Of a stretch of 36,708 nucleotides of DNA, positions 32,218-36,708 are shown piece after piece. The stretch covers positions 1 to 36,708 of the forward strand of contig JAFGMK010000007.1 of assembly GCA_016927565.1 (NCBI GenBank), written 5' to 3'. How positions within the stretch are numbered: the first letter of the stretch is position 1; each line of letters begins with the position of its first letter. The stretch is from Minisyncoccota bacterium. GTDB lineage: Bacteria; Patescibacteriota; Microgenomatia; PFEM01; JAFGMK01. The position numbers were made by a program, and so were the translations under genes. The notes beneath the pieces are model-generated. The model searched no databases. It worked only from the letters and a program-made list of their open reading frames with translations, and was not told the DNA's origin.

Positions 32218-32925
32218 ATGACCTCAGATAACGATCAAGCTCAAACCCCCGATGAGATAGAAAAAGATCCGGAAAAGGATGCGGCCGAAAATGACTTTAA
32301 TAAAGAGGCCGAAGAGTTGTTGACCGATGAACCAAGCGAAAAATCTGCTGAAGTAAAGGTTAATACTGTTGAGATAGATTCCGGGGAAAAAGACCTGTCT
32401 TTGGAGGCTCCTGAAAATCTTCCGTTGACAAAGAAAAAAGGGAAAAATCTTAAAAAGATTCTTCTGCTGGCCTTTTTGCTTTTGGCAGTCAGCGGTTTAA
32501 TCGGGGGCGGAATCTTTGTTTACCAAAAAGCTATGGCTGAAAAAGATGAGAATCAAAATTTTTTGGCTACCGAGACAAATCAACCGACTCCTTTTTTGAC
32601 CCAAATTCCGACGGTTGAGCCGACTGAAACCCCAAAGCTTGAAAGAAAAACTCTCAAGCTCCAAATTTTAAATGGCAGCGGCGTTGCCGGAGCAGCGGGA
32701 AAAGCTCAGGCCTTTCTGGAAAATCTCGGCTATCAGAGTTTTGAAGTCGGCAATGCTGATTCTTATGAATTTGACCAGACGGAAATTTCCGTCAGAGAGT
32801 CTAGAAAAGACTATTTGGATCTTTTAATTGCCGATTTAGAAGCAGAATATGCTTTAGGTGAAAAAGATGCCGATTTGCCTGAAGAAAGTGAATTTGATGC
32901 CGTAATAATTATTGGGAAAGATTAA
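32218..32925 (+). CDS. Bitopic membrane protein with LytR C-terminal domain
   Basis: 235 aa in three parts. Residues 1-75 are highly acidic and disordered-looking (repeated Asp, Glu, Lys), residues 80-102 form one TM helix after a basic stop-transfer (KKKGKNLKKILLLAFLLLA), and residues about 145-233 outside the membrane are a LytR_C domain (LKLQILNGSGVAGAAGKAQA, then NADSYEFDQTEISVRESR). A Thr/Pro-rich linker (113-142) joins them. LytR_C domains accompany enzymes that attach glycopolymers to the cell wall but have no catalytic function of their own, and no LytR-CpsA-Psr catalytic domain is present. It probably scaffolds or senses envelope assembly. Confidence 0.85.
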   Translation: MTSDNDQAQTPDEIEKDPEKDAAENDFNKEAEELLTDEPSEKSAEVKVNTVEIDSGEKDLSLEAPENLPLTKKKGKNLKKILLLAFLLLAVSGLIGGGIFVYQKAMAEKDENQNFLATETNQPTPFLTQIPTVEPTETPKLERKTLKLQILNGSGVAGAAGKAQAFLENLGYQSFEVGNADSYEFDQTEISVRESRKDYLDLLIADLEAEYALGEKDADLPEESEFDAVIIIGKD

Positions 32926-32952
32926 TTCTATCTGCCGTCCTTCAGTGACTCC

Positions 32953-34158
32953 ATGAAAATTACCAGAAGAGAATTTCTTTTTCAAGCTGCGGGATACGCC
33001 GCAAGAAAAGCGCTCGGGGGCAATTATAACAACGGACAAGAAAACGCTGCAAATGCCGAAACTGTTTCTCTTTCGAGAGAGGAGTGCTTCAGACCATTCG
33101 GGACCGGTAGTGCCGAGTGGCAATATGTTCAGTTTCAATATGCGAACCCCGGAAGCGAACAGATCGGCGTCGTTGTTTCGATAGGCGAATTAACCGATCC
33201 CGAAACCGGAATAAAAAACCAACAGCTGTTAGTGATGCGGCATAATCTGGAAACCGGAGAAACTGAAAGAAATGCCTATCGCGGCTTCCGAACCTTTGAT
33301 GAACTTTCTTCGACCTATACTTTTAAAGCTCATGATGGCCGCCAGCTGGCTGTTTTTTCTTATGAGGCAAGCAGAGACTGTTACACTTTAAAAGTTACTA
33401 CTGCTGAGTTTGACTCGGATGTTCTTGATAAGAATGGCCTGGTTTTAAAACCGGAGGGAGACTTAATCGCGGTGTCTAAAGACGGTCGTTTTCCCATTGC
33501 TTCTTACCCAGAGGGTCAAATAACAACTAATTATTGGGCCGATAACATTCGGGTAGAAAGAACAACCGGTGAGACTGTCGGTTACGGCCGGAGAGATTCG
33601 GAAAATCTGGAAGTTGAAGGTTTGCCTCCGCCGGGGTTAGATATTGACCACACCTGGGTTCATGTTTGCGGATCTTTGGCTGACGGAAGTCGGGTGTTTG
33701 TTACCGCCTGGAGCAGTCAAACGGGAGGAGATCATAAGTTTGCCGATATCACTCTGGTGGGTGCTGACGGTCATAAACTGAGGGAAATGATCCAGTTTAA
33801 CGAAGATGATCCCGGTTTTGGTCTTGCTTTTGAACCTGCCAGACAAGAACAGGAAGCGATTCCGGATCAACCATTTCAAATGGCCCATGGAGGCACAGTT
33901 GCCGCCGAAATAAACGGACAATCCTTGTTCCGACTGACGATTGACGGTAATCCCGGACAGGTAATTGATGCCCGGGGGATGGTAAACATGGTTGAGGCTC
34001 ACGGAAAACTGGTTGGCGGAAATGTTTTGGGTGCTTCTGTAACCGGATTAAGCGCTGTTTGGGAAACAACAGTTGAAGGATATTCAACTTTTCTTCCTAC
34101 AGTCGGACGACCAATCCTCTTGGCTAAAACGGCCACACAGGCGGGTTCTCGCCGGTAG
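32953..34158 (+). CDS. Tat-signal exported protein, distantly CrtC/AttH-like
   Basis: 401 aa. The N-terminus has a twin-arginine motif (KITRREFLFQAAGYAA) but only a weak hydrophobic core and no lipobox, so export is likely but not certain. The mature part is beta-rich throughout. One segment (GLDIDHTWVHVCGSLADGSRVFVTAW, about residues 233-258, quoted in two halves here as GLDIDHTWVHV and CGSLADGSRVFV) recalls the 'DH.WG...LddGr' pattern of the lipocalin-like AttH / hydroxyneurosporene hydratase fold. That similarity is weak and no function is claimed. There is no ribosome binding site; it starts 27 nt after the LytR_C gene and may be cotranscribed. The last residues run into a small hairpin with T-run. 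Confidence 0.7.
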   Translation: MKITRREFLFQAAGYAARKALGGNYNNGQENAANAETVSLSREECFRPFGTGSAEWQYVQFQYANPGSEQIGVVVSIGELTDPETGIKNQQLLVMRHNLETGETERNAYRGFRTFDELSSTYTFKAHDGRQLAVFSYEASRDCYTLKVTTAEFDSDVLDKNGLVLKPEGDLIAVSKDGRFPIASYPEGQITTNYWADNIRVERTTGETVGYGRRDSENLEVEGLPPPGLDIDHTWVHVCGSLADGSRVFVTAWSSQTGGDHKFADITLVGADGHKLREMIQFNEDDPGFGLAFEPARQEQEAIPDQPFQMAHGGTVAAEINGQSLFRLTIDGNPGQVIDARGMVNMVEAHGKLVGGNVLGASVTGLSAVWETTVEGYSTFLPTVGRPILLAKTATQAGSRR

Positions 34159-34164
34159 TTTTTA
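34140..34164 (+). terminator. Weak terminator-like hairpin after the Tat-signal gene
   Basis: GGCG-GGTTCT-CGCC (34140-34153) overlaps the end of the coding region and is followed, after GGTAG, by a T-rich stretch. The stem is only 4 bp, so this is a low-confidence call. Confidence 0.28.
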
Positions 34165-34268
34165 TTTCCTGAGCCCCCTGGTATACAAGGTTCGGACCTA
34201 TTTTGCCGCGGCTTCGGATGAGGAAATTGCCTTTCTAAGAAATCTCCTTGCTTTTCAGCCGGCATTGA

Positions 34269-34385
34269 TTTAGAGCTTACCCCGCCCAAGCAGGAGGCAA
34301 AGTTTTCGAACCGATTTTGAAGGTGTTTAAGCAATTGTATGAGGGGTTTTCGGGTTGTGAATATCTTTATGCTTTTGGTAAATGA
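34269..34385 (+). repeat. Repeat family copy 1 (peptide motif AYPAQAGGKVFEPIL)
   Basis: This lies in the 337-nt gap between two genes. TAGAGCTT and, 14 nt after its first base, CCCAAGCAGG are followed by AAAGTTTTCGAACCGATTTT and GTGTTTAAGCAATTGTATGA. It matches copy 3 closely at DNA level. In the frame starting at 34269 (after a TGA) it encodes FRAYPAQAGGKVFEPILKVF, then KQLYEGFSGCEYLYAFGK and a stop at 34383-34385. The upstream part of the gap holds no other gene I can support. Confidence 0.7.
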
Positions 34386-34447
34386 TAAAGACCGAAAATT
34401 AAAAATCAGAATAGCTAGATGAAGTAGAATATTGAGTAAAAAGAGAG

Positions 34448-34453
34448 TATAAT
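34448..34453 (+). promoter_or_regulatory. -10 box of the 180-aa gene
   Basis: A perfect TATAAT gives a predicted start near 34460 and a leader of about 36 nt containing AAAGGAG (34484-34490) before the ATG at 34496. The -35 zone (TAGAAT at 34425-34430) is weak. Confidence 0.5.
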
Positions 34454-34495
34454 TTAGGTCAGGTCAAAAATTAAAAATTAAACAAAGGAGTAAAT

Positions 34496-35038
34496 ATGTC
34501 AGAACCTCAAGAGCAAAGTCTTCCAGGTCAAGGTGAAGCGGCTGGTAATAGACTAGAATTTGACATCGCTAAACTAGAGGGAGACCCTTTAAACCAGGCA
34601 ATAGGAGAAACAGTCGGCCAGCACGCCCCTGGTTACGAGAGAGCCGTTTCTTTATGGGGCGAACAAGCGAGGGAATTTAAAGACCCAGGCGATATTTCTA
34701 CCCTTGAAGATTTTATCATTAGTCACGAACCGTCTTTAGGGGCTCTGGAGCTTTTTGCCGAAACCACAGCTCGGATCTATAAAGATGAAAGCATTGGCAC
34801 CGGTACTGGAAGAATCAGAACCACTCATCTCCGGGCTCTTTTAGATGCTAGGACAGGTTGCCAACAGGGCCTTGCCAGACAAATAGTTGATCATTATATT
34901 GATCTAAGAAGTAGGGCAGCAGCTGAGGATTCTCTTCGGAAAGAATCCAGAGAAAGAAACCGCGCTGATGCAGAAAAATGGCGAGGGTTTTTACCCTTAT
35001 TTTCCCATACCAATGTTGTTAACAAGCAAGAAGAATAA
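34496..35038 (+). CDS. Hypothetical protein, 180 aa, accessory region
   Basis: I do not recognise this protein. It is soluble-looking and mostly helical. The first 20 residues are Gln/Gly/Glu-rich and probably disordered, and the last third is a highly charged helix (RSRAAAEDSLRKESRERNRA) that could form a coiled coil or bind nucleic acid. There is a good ribosome binding site and a -10 box, so expression is likely. Its seven prolines use CCT (3), CCA (2), CCG and CCC, whereas the neighbouring core genes lean on CCG and rarely use CCA, a hint of different origin. It is flanked on both sides by copies of the same repeat, so it may be a recent insertion or an expanding lineage-specific gene. 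Confidence 0.75.
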   Translation: MSEPQEQSLPGQGEAAGNRLEFDIAKLEGDPLNQAIGETVGQHAPGYERAVSLWGEQAREFKDPGDISTLEDFIISHEPSLGALELFAETTARIYKDESIGTGTGRIRTTHLRALLDARTGCQQGLARQIVDHYIDLRSRAAAEDSLRKESRERNRADAEKWRGFLPLFSHTNVVNKQEE

Positions 35039-35083
35039 AAGAGTTAGGGAGAACACTTGCAATAACACACCCCCGGGGGATAC

Positions 35084-35252
35084 TAGGTAGACACTTCAGG
35101 GAAAAATCTATTTTTTAATATCTTCTGAAACGTATTTAGCCTACCCTCCCCAAGCAGGGTATAAAAAGTTTGAGCCAATTTTAAAGACTTTCTTGCAACC
35201 TTATGACAAGTTTTGGGATTATAAGCATCTTAATGCCGTCTCTAAATGGTAA
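35084..35252 (+). repeat. Repeat family copy 2 (peptide motif AYPPQAGYKKFEPIL)
   Basis: Part of the 473-nt gap after the 180-aa gene. It starts with TAGGTAGACACTTCAGGG (35084-35101), contains CCCAAGCAGG (35149-35158) and, from 35091, an open frame of 53 codons encoding TLQGKIYFLISSETYLAYPP then QAGYKKFEPILKTFLQPYDK and FWDYKHLNAVSKW to TAA at 35250-35252. Against copy 1 the DNA differs mostly at codon third positions (GAA/GAG, CCG/CCA, TTG/TTA, TTC/TTT), while the peptide core is kept. A TAG closes the frame directly upstream, so no longer protein is encoded here. Confidence 0.7.
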
Positions 35253-35520
35253 ATGGCAATTAACTTTCGTCTTCTGGGTGGTTTCTTTTTCGGAGGGGGA
35301 CCGCTTCGGCCATATGTTTTCACCTCAGGCAGGGTGGCTCGGGCTTACGCGACAAAGCCTAATTTCTCTCGACTAGACTTGGAATTTTTTTCCACAGCTA
35401 ACCGAAATTAACCGGATCGACCTTGTTTTTAAAATTTGGCTTAATATAATCTGGGCAATTCAGGCTATCAAGAAAGGGCTAATTATTAAAAAGGATAAAA
35501 GCGATTTATTATTAAGTTGA
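35253..35520 (+). other. Intergenic stretch with two short open frames, probable gene remnants
   Basis: This is the rest of the gap before the minus-strand gene. One frame begins with ATG at 35253, directly after the repeat's TAA, and runs 52 codons to TAA at 35409-35411 (MAINFRLLGGFFFGGGPLRP and on). Another frame is open from about 35376 to TGA at 35518-35520 (WNFFPQLTEINRIDLVFKIW, then LNIIWAIQAIKKGLIIKKDK). Neither has a ribosome binding site. A TTGTTT-16-TATAAT promoter-like pair lies within the second frame. Fragments of a decayed gene are the simplest reading, but chance frames cannot be excluded. Confidence 0.35.
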
Positions 35521-35982
35521 ATGTCGTTGCAATCTTTCTACTGGCTGCGCGTAAAAACCAGTTTCATGTCCCTTAGTATTTAGCATAGCCGTTAATGTAT
35601 CAAACTGGACATGAACATTCGCAGGCTCTTTTCCTCTAGAATTGACAGCTGTTTCTAGTAGCCTTAAGGCGGCCGGGATAGCTCGGCGCGTCCCGGGCTC
35701 AAGATCCATATACTGTTGGCGAAAATCATACCAATCTTGCTGGTTACAAAACAACTTCGCTTCTTCAGGCATGAGGTCCGATAAGCATTCAGTTGCAAGT
35801 CGGCGGGTTAGGAAGGACACACACGTCCTGAGAGCGCTCCAGGCAGACCTTTCAACATCACTTTCCTCCTGTCTCGTCTGAATATCGTAAAATCTTTCTC
35901 TAGCCTCAGCTGGGCTCATTCTCCCAACCTGTTCCAGCGACAAAACAGTTTCTGGGCCGTCTAAATCTGTGGGTGTTTCCAT
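35512..35982 (-). CDS. Hypothetical protein, 156 aa, accessory region
   Basis: I do not recognise this protein. It is soluble-looking and helical: LSLEQVGRMSPAEARERFYD near the N-terminus, then SALRTCVSFLTRRLATECLS, DWYDFRQQYMDLEPGTRRAI and a less ordered end. It has three Cys and no recognisable metal site. It is on the opposite strand to nearly all genes here, with its own promoter and a good ribosome binding site (AGAGGAG), so it is probably expressed. Arg is often AGA/AGG and Pro often CCC/CCA, unlike the core genes. It lies between repeat copies 2 and 3, like the 180-aa gene between copies 1 and 2, which suggests that this tract collects new or mobile genes. Confidence 0.7.
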   Translation of the reverse strand: METPTDLDGPETVLSLEQVGRMSPAEARERFYDIQTRQEESDVERSAWSALRTCVSFLTRRLATECLSDLMPEEAKLFCNQQDWYDFRQQYMDLEPGTRRAIPAALRLLETAVNSRGKEPANVHVQFDTLTAMLNTKGHETGFYAQPVERLQRHST

Positions 35983-36014
35983 AATAACTCCTCTTTTGAA
36001 ATAATTTATTTGTT

Positions 36015-36043
36015 ATTTTACCGGAATTGGCCGAAAAACACAA
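36015..36043 (-). promoter_or_regulatory. Promoter of the 156-aa gene
   Basis: On the minus strand, -35 TTGTGT (36043-36038) and -10 TAAAAT (36020-36015) are 17 bp apart. The leader contains AGAGGAG a few bases before the ATG at 35982. Confidence 0.5.
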
Positions 36044-36138
36044 AAAAACCATAATCTGACATGACATTTTCCAACACCCCACCTCTGGGCTGGAGCCCTA
36101 TTGGCACCTCCGGGCATATTTTAACATGCTTAGGTTGA

Positions 36139-36315
36139 TCTAGGTTCACACTTCGGGTTTTCTTCCGAATTAGAGCTTTTTCTTCCCAAGCAGGTAGTAA
36201 AGTTTTCGAACCGATTTTGAGCGTGTTTAGGCAACTTTATGATGGGCCTGGTAGCTTACTGCACCCTTGGGGTAATTTAGGTTCACACCTCAGGGTTCTC
36301 AGCCATCATCCCTAG
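36139..36315 (+). repeat. Repeat family copy 3 (peptide motif AFSSQAGSKVFEPIL)
   Basis: This occupies most of the 375-nt gap before the tRNA cluster. TAGGTTCACACTTCGGG (36141-36157) begins it; TAGAGCTT (36171) and CCCAAGCAGG (36185) keep the 14-nt spacing of copy 1, and AAAGTTTTCGAACCGATTTT is identical to copy 1. A second TAGGTTCACACCTCAGGG follows at 36278, as if another unit began. In the frame from 36139 (after TGA) it encodes SRFTLRVFFRIRAFSSQAGS then KVFEPILSVFRQLYDG, and later reads through to TAG at 36313-36315. Confidence 0.7.
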
Positions 36316-36342
36316 AAACAAAACAACCCCCTTTTCAGGGGA
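36315..36342 (-). terminator. Intrinsic terminator of the tRNA cluster
   Basis: On the minus strand CCCC-TGAAAA-GGGG (36341-36328 region) is followed by GTTGTTTTGTTTC. It lies 16 nt after the last tRNA of the cluster, at the expected place for a rho-independent terminator, with a short stem and T-rich tail. Confidence 0.6.
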
Positions 36343-36357
36343 TCGATTTGTTTCTTG

Positions 36358-36430
36358 AGCGGGAAACGGGGCTCGAACCCGCGACCTTCTCGTTGGCAAC
36401 GAGACGCTCTACCAACTGAGCTATTCCCGC
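36358..36430 (-). tRNA. tRNA-Gly (anticodon GCC)
   Basis: On the minus strand a 73-nt cloverleaf: acceptor GCGGGAA/TTCCCGC, D-arm AGCTCAGTTGGTAGAGC, anticodon stem TCTCG/CGAGA with loop TTGCCAA (anticodon GCC), and T-arm GCGGGTTCGAGCCCCGT. The discriminator is T and CCA is not encoded. Last of three tRNAs in a cluster. Confidence 0.96.
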
Positions 36431-36452
36431 TTTTCAGATTAAATCTTCCTTG

Positions 36453-36525
36453 TGCCAAGGTCCGGAATCGAACCGGAATCTCATGTTTTTCAGACACGCG
36501 CCGTGACCAACTTGGCTACCTTGGC
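36453..36525 (-). tRNA. tRNA-Phe (anticodon GAA)
   Basis: On the minus strand a 73-nt cloverleaf: acceptor GCCAAGG/CCTTGGC, anticodon stem CGTGT/ACATG with loop CTGAAAA (anticodon GAA), and T-arm TCCGGTTCGATTCCGGA. The discriminator is A and no CCA is encoded. It lies 22 nt from tRNA-Gly and 25 nt from tRNA-Val, so a single precursor is likely. Confidence 0.95.
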
Positions 36526-36550
36526 ATTTTTCATATTTTACCACAACCGG

Positions 36551-36623
36551 TGGGTGCTGTAGGGCTTGAACCTACGACCTTTCGGATGTAAACCGAATGC
36601 TCTGCCAACTGAGCTAAGCACCC
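36551..36623 (-). tRNA. tRNA-Val (anticodon TAC)
   Basis: On the minus strand a 73-nt cloverleaf: acceptor GGGTGCT/AGCACCC, D-arm AGCTCAGTTGGCAGAGC, anticodon stem TTCGG/CCGAA with loop TTTACAT (anticodon TAC), and T-arm CGTAGGTTCAAGCCCTACA. The discriminator is A, followed by CCG, so CCA is not fully encoded. First tRNA of the cluster; a TTGACA lies upstream (about 36640-36645) but without a clear -10, so the promoter may be beyond the window. Confidence 0.96.
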
Positions 36624-36708
36624 CAATAATCCCGCTGTTTTGTCAAACAACCGAAGTTAAGTGGAATTTATGGAGGTTCTGCGTTCCTCTTCACTGCCAC
36701 TGCACTTC

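Noticed and set aside
34073-34273. Plus-strand 66-codon frame overlapping the end of the Tat-signal gene (SDEEIAFLRNLLAFQPALI)
   Set aside because: It begins inside another gene in a different frame and lacks a start signal. The last 30 codons look protein-like and might belong to the repeat-family parent, but evidence is too thin for a gene call.
33999-34334. Minus-strand open frame over the end of the Tat-signal gene and repeat copy 1
   Set aside because: The peptide is rich in Pro, Arg and Cys without pattern, and the repeat's plus-strand frame shows the codon-level conservation instead.
35270-35400. Possible structured RNA (hairpins GGACCGCTTCGGCC and GGGCTTACGCGACAAAGCC)
   Set aside because: Searched by eye for SRP RNA, RNase P RNA, tmRNA and 6S signatures; none found. 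Short hairpins alone do not support an RNA gene.
35642-35881. Plus-strand open frame antisense to the 156-aa gene
   Set aside because: The minus-strand gene has a promoter, ribosome binding site and sensible composition; this frame has none.
36312-36591. Open frames on both strands over the tRNA cluster (for example a plus-strand frame with GSNPRPSRWQRDALPTELF)
   Set aside because: They are translations of, or antisense to, three tRNA genes. Such 'GSNPRPS' peptides are a known artefact of tRNA sequences.
1-36708. CRISPR arrays, rRNA genes, transposases, integrases, toxin-antitoxin pairs
   Set aside because: No regularly spaced repeats, no rRNA signatures and no recombinase or nuclease motifs other than UvrC were seen on either strand.

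Overview
The window reads like a compact, mostly co-directional chromosomal segment of a Candidate Phyla Radiation (Patescibacteria) bacterium, most likely of the Microgenomates group. This lineage call is an inference. It rests on short or domain-trimmed versions of universal proteins (DNA polymerase III delta of 232 aa, UvrC of 432 aa without its C-terminal helix-hairpin-helix region), many unknown proteins, a stand-alone EF-Tu domain-2-like protein, an orphan membrane-anchored solute-binding protein beside secG, tRNAs without encoded CCA, and mixed Shine-Dalgarno and leaderless translation signals. The standard genetic code fits, because TGA acts as stop.

Layout. (1) 1-900: tRNA-Glu on the minus strand with its own promoter and a terminator-like hairpin, then a small unknown gene. 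(2) 1072-8089: a tightly packed four-gene carbohydrate operon made of a GT4-type glycosyltransferase, an alpha/alpha-barrel protein, a 748-aa protein of no family I recognise, and a GH94 glycoside phosphorylase. All appear cytosolic. (3) 8156-12696: an EF-Tu-domain-2-like protein and holA, then phosphomannomutase/phosphoglucomutase, a type I mannose-6-phosphate isomerase-like protein and a SIS-fold isomerase-like protein. (4) 12705-19719: ppsA-eno-gpmI-acs, linking pyruvate through PEP and 2-phosphoglycerate to 3-phosphoglycerate, plus acetate activation. (5) 19724-21996: a DedA-family membrane protein, convergent lexA, and a Tat-type lipoprotein. (6) 22059-30169: uvrB, uvrA, a secreted or membrane transglutaminase-like protein, and uvrC, so the whole UvrABC repair set sits beside the SOS repressor gene. 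(7) 30162-34158: a four-TM holin-superfamily protein, secG, an anchored family-5 solute-binding protein, a LytR_C-domain protein and a Tat-signal exported protein. (8) 34159-36357: a low-coding accessory stretch with two unknown genes in opposite orientation and three diverged copies of one repeat that encodes the same short peptide motif. (9) 36358-36623: a tRNA-Val/Phe/Gly cluster on the minus strand with a terminator.

How it fits together. The phosphorylase operon would feed sugar phosphates to the phosphohexomutase and isomerase genes. The ppsA-eno-gpmI set would run lower glycolysis or gluconeogenesis around that pool. Promoters are readable across the window: -35 TTGACA/T and -10 TATAAT-like boxes, very often 18 bp apart. 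At several genes (ppsA, the DedA gene, uvrB, uvrA and possibly the first gene) the -10 box ends only 6-7 nt before the ATG, which predicts leaderless mRNAs.

Most worth a second look: the unknown 748-aa protein inside the GT4/GH94 operon, the repeat family whose copies diverge mainly at codon third positions, the leaderless-promoter signature, and an enolase with an altered catalytic loop. No CRISPR array, intact transposase, rRNA or prophage module was seen.
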